Shown here one piece after another: positions 17,699 to 26,265 of a stretch of DNA of 64,000 nucleotides. Where the stretch lies: positions 1 through 64,000 of the forward strand of contig JAFTWZ010000017.1 of assembly GCA_017465055.1 (NCBI GenBank), given 5' to 3'. A model generated the notes under the pieces. It saw only the letters and a program-made list of their open reading frames with translations. It ran no database searches and was not told the DNA's origin. The DNA comes from Alistipes sp. (lineage in GTDB: Bacteria; Bacteroidota; Bacteroidia; Bacteroidales; Rikenellaceae). The translations under genes were made by a program, and so were the position numbers. Every line of letters begins with the position of its first letter. The stretch's first letter is position 1.

Positions 17699-17925
17699 GA
17701 CAACAGGGACAACAGAGACAACAGAGACAACAGAGACAACAGAGACAACAGGGACAACAGGGACGCAGGGACAACAGGGACAACAGGGACGCAGGGACAA
17801 CAGGGACAACAGGGAAAGATGATGCCCTACTTCGTTGTTGTCTCTTTCGTCTCTTTCGTCTTTTTCGTCTCTGCGTCTTTTTCGTCTCTGCGTCTCTTTT
17901 GTTTCTTTTGTTTCTTTTGTTTCTT
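17699..17925. repeat. 9-bp tandem repeats in two inverted arms (locus 1)
   Basis: The left arm (17699-17813) holds eleven units of GACAACAGG or GACAACAGA, interrupted by two 8-bp units GACGCAGG. The right arm (about 17840-17925) holds pyrimidine-rich 9-mers such as GTCTCTTTC, GTCTTTTTC and GTTTCTTTT plus 8-bp GTCTCTGC units. The arms are largely reverse-complementary in character (GACGCAG against CTGCGTC), so single-stranded DNA or RNA could fold back. Six-frame reading gives only low-complexity peptides, so it is not coding. It lies between lptD and the M3 peptidase gene. Confidence 0.85.
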
Positions 17926-17967
17926 AGCCTTCCACGCGCAAGCTATATGCTCGGGATAGCACGATCC

Positions 17968-18097
17968 AATTTGTTGTCAAAAGTCGTGAGATGTGGTGCA
18001 TCGCTAAAGAAGATCCCCTCGGGATAGTACTCGTAGTACAGCCCGAGGGGTCTCACTTTTGGGATGTGCCGCAGCTTGCGACTTTTCACAACAAATT
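17968..18097. repeat. Inverted-repeat element (family copy 1) at the M3 peptidase stop codon
   Basis: A 19-bp inverted repeat (17968-17986 and 18079-18097, one mismatch) begins AATTTGTTGT at each end. Inside are GATGTGGTGC, a 9-bp hairpin stem CCCCTCGGG / CCCGAGGGG (18015-18023 and 18042-18050) capped by GTAC-TCGTA-GTAC, and GATGTGCCGCAG. The right end overlaps the TAA of the minus-strand M3 peptidase gene by 2 bp. The same architecture recurs at 40101-40480. No ORF or transposase is inside. Confidence 0.82.
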
Positions 18098-20195
18098 ACT
18101 CGAGATTCATCTGATCGATAAGAGCCTTAGTCTGTGGCTTGTGACCACGGAAGTTAACGTAGAGCTCCATAGGGTGCTGGTGACCACCCTTCTCGAGAAC
18201 CTCGTAGCGGAACTTGTCGGCAACCTCCTTAGAGAAGATACCTTGCTCCTTGAAGTACGAGAATGCATCGGCAGCGAGAACCTCAGCCCACTTGTAGCCG
18301 TAGTAGCCAGTAGCGTAACCACCGCTGAAGATGTGGGTAAAGGCAGGGCCCATAGCACAACCATCGACGATAGGTACAACCTTTGTAGGCTGGAGAGCCT
18401 CAAGTTCGAAGGCCATAACGTCGCCCTCGTAAGGAGTAGTGATGGTATGCCAAGCCATATCGAGCATACCGAATGAGAGCTGACGAACGTTGAAGTAGGC
18501 AGCGAGGTAGTTCTTAGCGGCGATAAGCTTCTCGATAAGCTCAGCAGGCATAGCCTCGCCAGTCTGGTAGTGCTTAGCCCAGAGGTCGAGGTACTCCTTC
18601 TCTGTAGCCCAGTTCTCCATAATCTGCGAAGGGAGCTCTACGAAGTCGCGCTTAACAGACGTGCCGTTGATAGACTCATACTTACCCTTAGCGAGGATGC
18701 CGTGAAGACCGTGACCAAACTCGTGGAGGAAGGTGGTAAGCTCGTCGAAGGTGAGAAGCGAAGGAGTTGTAGCCGTAGGCTTGGTGAAGTTCATCACGAG
18801 CTGCACCAAAGGACGCTGCTCAACGCCATCCTTAGTGCTCACACCACGGAACTCGGTCATCCACGCACCCTGGCGCTTAGACTCGCGTGGGAAGAAGTCG
18901 AGATAGAGGATAGCCAAAAGCTCGCCATCGTCGCCCTTAACCTCGTAAGCGGTAGCCTCGGGGTGGTATGTCTCGATTTCGGGAGCAGGGGTAAAGGTAA
19001 GGCCATAGAGCTTACCTGCAAGCATAAAGACTGCATCCTTAACGTTCTCGAGCTGTAGGTATGGCTTAATCTGCTCGTCGTTGATGGCATACTTAGCCTC
19101 CTTATACTTCTCGTTGTAGTAACCCCAGTCCCAGGGCATAAGCTCGCCCTCGAAACCGAGCTCGTGGGCATAGGCCGTAACGGTAGCAACATCCTTCTTA
19201 GCGTAGTCGAGCGTAGCCTCGCAAAGCTCATCGAGGAAGTCGTTAACGATTGTGCGGCTCTCGGCCATACGATCCTCCAATACGTAGTCGGCGTAGCACT
19301 CGTAGCCAAGAAGCTTAGCTATCTGAAGGCGGAGGTTAGCAATCTTGCGGATGTTCTCCATATTGTCATTCTCGCCACCTACGCCACGTGTGTTGTATGC
19401 CTTGTAGAGCTGCTCCTTAAGGTCGCGCTGCGACGAGTAGGTCATAAATGGGCCATAGCTTGGAGCCTGGAGCGTAACAGTCCAGCCCTCCTGGCCACGA
19501 GCCTCAGCCTCGGCAGCAAGACCCTCCTTCACGAAGTCGGGAAGCTCGGCAACCTTAGCCTCGTCTGTGATGTTGAGCGCAAAGGCGTTGGTAGCAGCCA
19601 GAGCGTTCTGGCCGAACTGGAGCGTGAGATTCGAGAGCTCGGTAGTATACTGGCGATAAAGCTCCTGAGCCTCGCCCTCGAGCAGAGCACCCGAGCGAGC
19701 AAAGCTCTTATATGTCTCCTCGAGGAGCTGACGATCCTCGGTGTCGAGATTGAGCGTCTCGCGCTGGTCGTAGACAGCCTTAACACGAGCGAAGAGCTCG
19801 GGGTTGAGTGATACGTCGTTTGAGAGAGCCGTGAGCTTAGGGGTAACGTTGAGTGCTACCTGCTGCATCTCCTCAGAGGTAACGCAGTTGTTAAGCACGA
19901 AGAATACGCCAGACACGCGGCCAAGAAGCTCGCCAGACTGCTCCATAGCTACGATTGTATTCTCGAAGGTTGGAGCCTCGGGGTTGTTGATGATAGCGTC
20001 GATCTCGGCACGGTTCTGCTCGATAGCGTAGTCGAAGGCAGGCTCGTAGTGCTTAAGCTCGATCTTTGAGAATGGTGGGGTCTGATATGGAGTATTCCAC
20101 TCCTCGAGTAGTGGGTTACCAGCAGGCATATTGCTTTGCTGGCAGCCAACAAGACCCATAGTCAATGCTGACATAACAAAAAGTAGTTTTTTCAT
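18096..20195 (-). CDS. M3-family zinc metallopeptidase, lipoprotein (Dcp/oligopeptidase type)
   Basis: The protein has 699 residues. A lipoprotein signal peptide ends at the lipobox LVGC (Cys18), so the enzyme is probably anchored in the outer or inner membrane facing the periplasm. The long helical N-terminal part is typical of M3 peptidases. The zinc motif HEFGH is at 491-495 after TFDELTTFL, with the distal Glu and the usual YSSQ-like and GYATGYYGYKWAEVL segments downstream. M3 enzymes degrade short peptides such as signal-peptide fragments. A paralogue lies 97 bp upstream on the same strand. Confidence 0.94.
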   Translation of the reverse strand: MKKLLFVMSALTMGLVGCQQSNMPAGNPLLEEWNTPYQTPPFSKIELKHYEPAFDYAIEQNRAEIDAIINNPEAPTFENTIVAMEQSGELLGRVSGVFFVLNNCVTSEEMQQVALNVTPKLTALSNDVSLNPELFARVKAVYDQRETLNLDTEDRQLLEETYKSFARSGALLEGEAQELYRQYTTELSNLTLQFGQNALAATNAFALNITDEAKVAELPDFVKEGLAAEAEARGQEGWTVTLQAPSYGPFMTYSSQRDLKEQLYKAYNTRGVGGENDNMENIRKIANLRLQIAKLLGYECYADYVLEDRMAESRTIVNDFLDELCEATLDYAKKDVATVTAYAHELGFEGELMPWDWGYYNEKYKEAKYAINDEQIKPYLQLENVKDAVFMLAGKLYGLTFTPAPEIETYHPEATAYEVKGDDGELLAILYLDFFPRESKRQGAWMTEFRGVSTKDGVEQRPLVQLVMNFTKPTATTPSLLTFDELTTFLHEFGHGLHGILAKGKYESINGTSVKRDFVELPSQIMENWATEKEYLDLWAKHYQTGEAMPAELIEKLIAAKNYLAAYFNVRQLSFGMLDMAWHTITTPYEGDVMAFELEALQPTKVVPIVDGCAMGPAFTHIFSGGYATGYYGYKWAEVLAADAFSYFKEQGIFSKEVADKFRYEVLEKGGHQHPMELYVNFRGHKPQTKALIDQMNLE

Positions 20196-20292
20196 AATTA
20201 ATTATTTAAGTAATCTGAAGTAATTATTTCAGTTATCCGTAAATTTGTGTTCTGGAGTTATACGGCCTATACACCCATATATAAAATAGGTA

Positions 20293-22545
20293 TTACTCGA
20301 TATCGGCAGGCGCCTTACCCTTAATCACCGGGCGCTTTATAGGGCGCATCTGAGGAGGAGTAGGCCTGCGACCAGGCTCTACAGTCGCCTCCTGAAGCTC
20401 AGCGTCGAGCTCGGCCTCTTCAACCTTAGGCTCGGGCTCGGCCCACAAGCCACGTGCCTTGAGCATAGCGCTCTTATCTGGCTCAGCACCGCGGAACTTA
20501 CGATACATATCCATACCTGCGCGCTGGCCACCCTGAGCCAGAAGGTCGTAGCGGAAGCTACGCGCCAAATCCTTGTCGCAGATATCGCGGCACTCTTTGA
20601 ACGCTGCAAAGGCGTCCTTGTCGAGCACCTCGGCCCAGAGGTAGAAGTAGTAGCCTGACGAGTAGCCACCGTTGAAGATATGCGCGAAGTAGGTGTAGCG
20701 ATAGCGTGGCTCTATCTCGGGGATAAGACCGCGACGTGTCGCCAAGTTATACTTCTCGAAGTCGTTGATATCCATATCGGTATACTTCTCCAGCGAGTGG
20801 ATATCCATATCGATGAGCGCAGCGGCCGCAAGCTCCGTAGTCACGAAGCCCTGATTGAATAGCGCAGCATTCTGAATCTTCGCGATGAGCTTATCGGAGA
20901 TCACCTCGCCCGTCTTGTAGTGGATAGCATACTCCTTCATAATCTCTGGCTCGAATGCCCAGTTCTCCATAATCTGCGATGGCAGCTCCACAAAGTCGCC
21001 CTCAACCTCCGACAGGCCGCGATAGCGCACATCGGCAAAGAGGAAGTGTAGCGCGTGGCCAAACTCGTGGAACATAGTCTCGGCCTCGTCGAACGACAAG
21101 AGCGATGGAGTGTCGCCCACTGGAGGTGTGAAGTTGCAGACGATACCTACGACTGGTGCCTTACGCTTACCATCGACGTAGCGCTGCTCGGTAAAGTTGC
21201 CGCACCAAGCGCCACCACTCTTCGACTTACGTGGGTATGGGTCGATATAGAGGACACCTACGTGCGACTGGTCGTGGTCGAGGACCTCGTATACGCTGCA
21301 CTCCTTGTGGTAGCGAGGCGCTACTATAGGACGGAATGATACGCCATAGAGGCGATTAGCCAAGTAGAACATACCGTTACGCACGTTGTCGAGCGAGAGG
21401 TACTGGCGCACAGCCTCCTCGTCGAGCTGATACTTCTGCTTGCGCACCTGCTCGGCATAGTACCACCAATCGGACTTCTCGAACTCGGCATCGGGATAGT
21501 CGCGTGCGAAGAGCTCCTTCATAGCCTCCAGCTCGCGCTCGGCAGACTCCAGCGCTGGCTCCCATATCTCGTCCAAGAGTTTGTAAACAGCCTCGGGCGA
21601 GCCAGCCATCTGATCGGCTGTAACGTAGTGTGAGTACGACTTATAGCCGAGCAAGTTGGCCTTCTCGACACGCAAGCGTGCCATATCCTCGGCCAGCTGT
21701 TTGTTATCGAACTCGTTGTCATTGTTACAGCGCATAATATAGCCGTTGTATAGCTGGCGACGAAGGTCGCGATCCTTGCTGTAGGTGAGGAATGGGAGCA
21801 TACTTGGCTTATCGAGCGTGAAGACGTAGCCCTCCTTGCCCATAGCCTTAGCGGCCTCCTGAGCCTGGTTCTTGACACCCTCGGGGAGATCGGCCACCTG
21901 CTGAGCATTAAGCTCGAGGTAGAAGCCAGCATTCTCGGCAAGAAGGTTGTTACCGAAGCGTATCGACAGCTCCGATAGTTCGGCGTTTATCTGCATCAGA
22001 CGCTCCTTCTCAGCGCCCTCGAGCAGAGCACCCGAGCGCACGAAGTCGTTATAGGTCTTCTCCAAGAGGCGCATCTGCACCTGGTCAAGCTTGAGGCTCT
22101 TACGTTTATCGTATACGGCCTTGACGCGCTCGAAGAGGGCATCGTTGAGCATAATGGTGTTGTAGTGCTCCTCAACGCGAGGCATTATGCGGTTCTGCAC
22201 CTCCTGCATCTCGGCATCGAGGTCCGACGACGAGAGCATACCGAAGATAAGGTTTATCTCCATTAGCTTGACGCCAGCGTTGTCGAGTGCTACGATGACG
22301 TTGTCGAACGTAGGCTCCTCGGTGCTATTTACAATGGCATCGATTTCGTCATTGTGCATCTGCATAGCCTCGTTGAAGGCAGGCTCGAAATGTACGGTGC
22401 GTATTTTGTCAAATGGAGGCACACCAAACTCCGTAGTCCACTCCTCGAGCAGTGGGTTGCCACTCTCCGAGATAGTCTCGCTACCACACGATAGATTCAT
22501 AGTCATAGCAAACAATAGTGACGATAATGTTAAAAGGCGTTTCAT
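20293..22545 (-). CDS. M3-family zinc metallopeptidase, lipoprotein (second paralogue)
   Basis: The protein has 750 residues. Its N-terminus MKRLLTLSSLLFAMTMNLSC ends in a lipobox (Cys20). The zinc motif HEFGH occurs at about residue 500 in MFHEFGHALHF, and GYSSGYYFYLWAEVLDKDAF matches the M3 C-terminal signature. It is clearly homologous along its length to the neighbouring 699-residue peptidase (both carry NPLLEEW and SGALLEG), so the pair is a tandem duplication. Unlike its partner it has an extra 60-residue tail rich in Glu, Pro and Arg (EPKVEEAELDAELQ). It starts 17 bp from a divergent promoter palindrome shared with rsmE. Confidence 0.94.
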   Translation of the reverse strand: MKRLLTLSSLLFAMTMNLSCGSETISESGNPLLEEWTTEFGVPPFDKIRTVHFEPAFNEAMQMHNDEIDAIVNSTEEPTFDNVIVALDNAGVKLMEINLIFGMLSSSDLDAEMQEVQNRIMPRVEEHYNTIMLNDALFERVKAVYDKRKSLKLDQVQMRLLEKTYNDFVRSGALLEGAEKERLMQINAELSELSIRFGNNLLAENAGFYLELNAQQVADLPEGVKNQAQEAAKAMGKEGYVFTLDKPSMLPFLTYSKDRDLRRQLYNGYIMRCNNDNEFDNKQLAEDMARLRVEKANLLGYKSYSHYVTADQMAGSPEAVYKLLDEIWEPALESAERELEAMKELFARDYPDAEFEKSDWWYYAEQVRKQKYQLDEEAVRQYLSLDNVRNGMFYLANRLYGVSFRPIVAPRYHKECSVYEVLDHDQSHVGVLYIDPYPRKSKSGGAWCGNFTEQRYVDGKRKAPVVGIVCNFTPPVGDTPSLLSFDEAETMFHEFGHALHFLFADVRYRGLSEVEGDFVELPSQIMENWAFEPEIMKEYAIHYKTGEVISDKLIAKIQNAALFNQGFVTTELAAAALIDMDIHSLEKYTDMDINDFEKYNLATRRGLIPEIEPRYRYTYFAHIFNGGYSSGYYFYLWAEVLDKDAFAAFKECRDICDKDLARSFRYDLLAQGGQRAGMDMYRKFRGAEPDKSAMLKARGLWAEPEPKVEEAELDAELQEATVEPGRRPTPPQMRPIKRPVIKGKAPADIE

Positions 22546-22561
22546 CTATAATATTTTTTAA

Positions 22562-22600
22562 TTAACTTTGCAAAGTTAAAAAAATTATTGGCCAATGCAA
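22562..22600. promoter_or_regulatory. Back-to-back divergent promoter built on an 18-bp palindrome
   Basis: TTAACTTTGCAAAGTTAA at 22562-22579 is a perfect palindrome made of two abutting TAACTTTG -7 boxes, one per strand. On the minus strand a TTG (22600-22598) lies exactly 19 nt upstream. On the plus strand TTTC (22540-22543) lies 19 nt upstream. The leaders to rsmE and the M3 peptidase gene would each be only about 20 nt. Confidence 0.65.
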
Positions 22601-23305
22601 CTATTTTATGCCCCTGAAATTACACTTCCTCGATACACGCTCTCGGAGGAGGAGTCGAAACACTGTGTAAGAGTGCTGAGAATGAGGCCCGAAGACGAGC
22701 TACACATAACCGACGGCCGAGGCAATATGTATCGCTGTAAAGTGGTGGATGACAACGTAAAACGATGTGTCGTAGAGGTTGTCGAGACTATGGCAAACTA
22801 CGAGCCGTTGAGCTACGGGCTGACTATGGCCGTAGCACCAACAAAAAATATCGACCGCTACGAGTGGTTCTTGGAGAAGGCCACCGAGGTTGGCATAACG
22901 GAGATATACCCCATAGAGTGCGACCACAGCGAGCGCCGACAGATAAAGGCCGAGCGCGAGGAGAAGGTAATAACGGCCGCCGTAAAGCAGTCGCTCAAGG
23001 CCTACCACCCTACGCTTCACCCTATGACACGCTTTAGCGAGGTTGTGACTATGCCCTTCGATGGCAACAAGTTCATCGCGCACTGCAACGATAGCATCGG
23101 CGAGCGCGAATATTTGGGCCGCCTCATAGAAAAAGGTGGCAAAAACCTAATTTTAATTGGTCCAGAGGGCGATTTTTCCGAAGAAGAGATTACCTTTGCA
23201 CTCGAGAATGGTTTTAAGGCCATCACCTTAGGCAAGGAGCGTCTGCGCACCGAGACTGCAGCACTCATAGCTACGGTGATAACCTCGACTATTAATAAGC
23301 TATAA
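22595..23305 (+). CDS. rsmE: 16S rRNA (uracil1498-N3)-methyltransferase RsmE
   Basis: The protein has 236 residues. It starts with a PUA-like domain (SEEESKHCVRVLRMRPEDEL) and has a SPOUT methyltransferase domain with the trefoil-knot motifs LILIGPEGDFSEEE and ITLGKERLRTETAAL near the C-terminus. RsmE methylates N3 of U1498 in 16S rRNA using SAM. It is the first gene of the plus-strand run; the Ehr operon begins 19 bp after its stop, so it may be co-transcribed with it. Confidence 0.96.
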   Translation: MQLFYAPEITLPRYTLSEEESKHCVRVLRMRPEDELHITDGRGNMYRCKVVDDNVKRCVVEVVETMANYEPLSYGLTMAVAPTKNIDRYEWFLEKATEVGITEIYPIECDHSERRQIKAEREEKVITAAVKQSLKAYHPTLHPMTRFSEVVTMPFDGNKFIAHCNDSIGEREYLGRLIEKGGKNLILIGPEGDFSEEEITFALENGFKAITLGKERLRTETAALIATVITSTINKL

Positions 23306-23324
23306 CTCAATACTTTATAAACAG

Positions 23325-25310
23325 ATGTTTTTATACTCATTACTGGCAGCAGCTGTAGTTGTCACAGTGGCCCTATTCCTCACACCACTGAGGTACAAGG
23401 TGTGGGTGGCTACAGGTGTCATCGTTACAGCGGCCATAGCAGCCATTAGCCTCGCGGTGATGGCACTCGGAGGCGATGAGGTTACGCTCGCGGAGCTAAC
23501 CACACTCCTCGGCGCTGAGAGCATAGCCGTAGATAAGCTCTCGTCGCTATTCCTTATTATCATATCTATAGCCTCGGTAGCTACGGTACTCTACTCGAAG
23601 GGCTATGTCGAGGGCTACCTCAAGCGCTTCTCCTCGGCCCATATCGCACTGCACTACACAGCATTGGTATTTTTAGTAGTCTCGATGATGGTGGTGGTGA
23701 TGTCCAGCGGAGGCTTTTCGTTCCTCTTTGCGTGGGAGCTGATGACCATAGCCTCGTTTGTGCTCATACTCTTCGAGGCCGACCGTCACGATGTGCGCCG
23801 TGCCGCGCTTAACTACCTTGTGATGATGCACATAGGCTTTATGTTCTTGGTCATAGGCTTCGTGTTGCTGTACAACGTCACTGGCTCGGCAAACTTCTCG
23901 GCCATAATGGAGTACTTCAAGGTTGAGGCACCATTGCCACTCTTTGTCATTCTCTTTATCGGCTTTGGTATGAAGGCTGGTATCTTCCCTATGCACATAT
24001 GGCTTCCCGAGGCTCACCCAGCAGCTCCGTCGCACGTCTCGGCCATAATGTCGGGTGTGATGATTAAGACGGGCGTATACGGCATTATGCGCCTTATGCA
24101 GGGTATCGACCAGAATGGCGAGTTGCTCTATACCATAGGTCTTATCGTGCTGCTCTCGGGCATCGTAACGGGCCTCTGGGGCGTGATACTTGCCGCTATG
24201 CAGAACGATATCAAGCGCCTATTGGCATACTCGAGTATCGAGAACATAGGCGTGATACTCATAGGCCTGGGTATCGCTGCCGTAGGTCACGCCGCAGGTA
24301 GCGACCTTATAGGTATGTGCGGACTCTGTGGCGCACTACTCCACACCGTAAACCACTCGCTGTTTAAGAGTATGCTCTTCTTCAGCGCTGGAAACATCTA
24401 CTCGAAGCTCCACACTACGGCGATGAACCAGATGGGCGGTCTGGCAAAACATATGCCTATCACGGCGATGCTTATGCTGCTGGCTACGCTTGCCATCTGC
24501 GCCCTACCACCACTCAACGGCTTTGTCTCGGAGCTGCTCATCTACATCGGTATGTTCAACGGCGTCAGCGATGGCCACGAGGTGCTCTACTCGGTAGCTG
24601 GCATCATAGCCCTATCGCTTATTGGCGGTATCGTGGTGCTGGCCTTCACGAAGCTCTACGGCGTAGTATTCCTCGGCTCGCCACGCTCGACACACGTGGC
24701 CGAGAGTAGCGAGGTCGACAGCCTGCGCATAGGCGCAATGGCTATACCTGCTGCGCTGATACTCTTCATCGGCCTATTGCCACAATACGCCATACGCCCC
24801 ATAACAGTTGTCGCCGAGGCTATCTCGGGTGCGGACAACACCATAGCGCTCAACTACTTCGCCCCTACGCTTAAGGCTGTAAGCTCGGCTGGTTGGATAC
24901 TCTTAGCCATCGTGCTTCTACTCTTTGCGCTTAAGCACTACCTGCAGAGCCGCACCAAAATTGAAGAGGGTCCGACGTGGGGTTGTGGCTTTACAGCACT
25001 AAACACTCGTATGCAGTACACTGGCGAGTCATTCTCCGAGGGATTAGAGAACATCGGCAAGCCTCTGATGAAGGATACGGTCGATGGTCGCGCCGTAGAC
25101 AAGGGCGAGATATTCCCCAAGCCACACAACTACCACATTGTGCATAAGGATAAGGTCGACTCGCTACTCGGACAGTGGTGGGTAAGGATGCTACACCGCA
25201 TAAACGAGTGGGTTATGCGTCTGCGTACTGGCCGCGTAAACAACTACATCACCTTCGCCCTGGCGTTCTTTATCGTCGTACTGATACTGAGCCTCGTAGG
25301 CATACTCTAA
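23325..25310 (+). CDS. Ehr/hydrogenase-4-type complex, HyfB-like antiporter subunit
   Basis: The protein has 661 residues and about 15-16 membrane helices. It belongs to the NuoL/M/N and Mrp antiporter superfamily, HyfB branch. Conserved charged residues of the ion channel are present: Glu in FAWELMTIASF, Lys in GFGMKAGIFPMHIW, and Lys in HTVNHSLFKSMLFF. The C-terminal extension WGCGFTALNTRMQYTGESF is typical of HyfB. It is expected to move H+ or Na+ across the inner membrane when driven by the peripheral arm. It is the first of six genes that together match a group-4-hydrogenase-like membrane complex. Confidence 0.92.
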   Translation: MFLYSLLAAAVVVTVALFLTPLRYKVWVATGVIVTAAIAAISLAVMALGGDEVTLAELTTLLGAESIAVDKLSSLFLIIISIASVATVLYSKGYVEGYLKRFSSAHIALHYTALVFLVVSMMVVVMSSGGFSFLFAWELMTIASFVLILFEADRHDVRRAALNYLVMMHIGFMFLVIGFVLLYNVTGSANFSAIMEYFKVEAPLPLFVILFIGFGMKAGIFPMHIWLPEAHPAAPSHVSAIMSGVMIKTGVYGIMRLMQGIDQNGELLYTIGLIVLLSGIVTGLWGVILAAMQNDIKRLLAYSSIENIGVILIGLGIAAVGHAAGSDLIGMCGLCGALLHTVNHSLFKSMLFFSAGNIYSKLHTTAMNQMGGLAKHMPITAMLMLLATLAICALPPLNGFVSELLIYIGMFNGVSDGHEVLYSVAGIIALSLIGGIVVLAFTKLYGVVFLGSPRSTHVAESSEVDSLRIGAMAIPAALILFIGLLPQYAIRPITVVAEAISGADNTIALNYFAPTLKAVSSAGWILLAIVLLLFALKHYLQSRTKIEEGPTWGCGFTALNTRMQYTGESFSEGLENIGKPLMKDTVDGRAVDKGEIFPKPHNYHIVHKDKVDSLLGQWWVRMLHRINEWVMRLRTGRVNNYITFALAFFIVVLILSLVGIL

Positions 25311-25337
25311 CACAAACACAACACAGTCGCTTACACT

Positions 25338-26255
25338 ATGTTAGTAAAGATATTAAACACACTGCTTATGCTTGTTGTCGCCCTCTCGATTACGGGCGTC
25401 ATCAACCGCACGCGCGCACTGCTGGCCGGACGTAAGGGCATACGCTTCTTCCAGCACATCTACAACGTCAGGTTGCAACTGCGCAAAGGCTCGGTATACT
25501 CTACCACGACAACCGCACTCTTCCGCATAGCTCCAGTGGTATACCTCGGTAGCACGCTTCTGGCCTTCTTATTCATCCCCGTTGCCGACCTTGAGCCACT
25601 GCTCTCGTTCCACGGCGACATAATCTTGGTAGCATACCTGCTGGCCCTTTCGCGCGTGGCTATTGTCCTTGCGGCGATGGATACAGGTAGCTCGTTCGAG
25701 GGTATGGGCGCGGCACGCGAGGCCCTCTACGGAGCACTTGTCGAGCCAGCGCTGATGATGGCAATGGCGACCCTGGCCCTCTTCTGTGGCTACTCGTCGT
25801 TTGCCGATATCTTCTCTACGGCGCAGGAGATGGACGTAAACCTTAGCATCGTGCTTATCCTGGTAGCCTACGTATTCTTCATCATTATGGTCATCGAGGC
25901 TGGCCGCGTGCCTGTCGACGACCCGAAGACCCACCTCGAGCTTACGATGATTCACGAGGTTATGTGCCTCGACTACTCGGGCGTAGATATGGGTCTTATC
26001 CACATTGCAGGCTGGCTAAAGAATGCGATATTTGCCGTTATCGCCGCTAATGCCGTGGCGGTGACCATCTCGTTCCACTGGTGGTTTGCAGCGCCTCTGG
26101 CCATCATCGTCACGGGCGTAGCCATAGGCGTTGTCGAGTCGCTTCGCGCACGCAACAAGCTCTCGCGTAACATCACCTACATACTCACCATCGTGGCTAT
26201 GGCAGCTCTGGTGTTGCTCACAGGCTTCCTACTCATTCAGAACATAGAAATATAG
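25338..26255 (+). CDS. Ehr/hydrogenase-4-type complex, HyfC-like (NuoH-type) membrane subunit
   Basis: The protein has 305 residues and about eight membrane helices. It shares the NuoH/HyfC fold that links the redox arm to the ion-pumping subunits. Diagnostic segments are GRKGIRFFQHIYNVRLQLRK near the start and the acidic loop VDDPKTHLELTMIHEVM, which in complex I contacts the quinone-site or large-subunit interface. It starts 27 bp after the HyfB-like gene. The start ATG at 25338 gives a normal hydrophobic first helix. Confidence 0.93.
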   Translation: MLVKILNTLLMLVVALSITGVINRTRALLAGRKGIRFFQHIYNVRLQLRKGSVYSTTTTALFRIAPVVYLGSTLLAFLFIPVADLEPLLSFHGDIILVAYLLALSRVAIVLAAMDTGSSFEGMGAAREALYGALVEPALMMAMATLALFCGYSSFADIFSTAQEMDVNLSIVLILVAYVFFIIMVIEAGRVPVDDPKTHLELTMIHEVMCLDYSGVDMGLIHIAGWLKNAIFAVIAANAVAVTISFHWWFAAPLAIIVTGVAIGVVESLRARNKLSRNITYILTIVAMAALVLLTGFLLIQNIEI

Positions 26256-26265
26256 GAGATACGCT

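Noticed and set aside
17699-17925. Coding tandem repeat (Thr/Gly/Gln-rich peptide of about 60-100 residues from 17640 or 17648)
   Set aside because: The frames are open in all phases because of the 9-bp period, 8-bp units break the phase, and no start context or domain exists.
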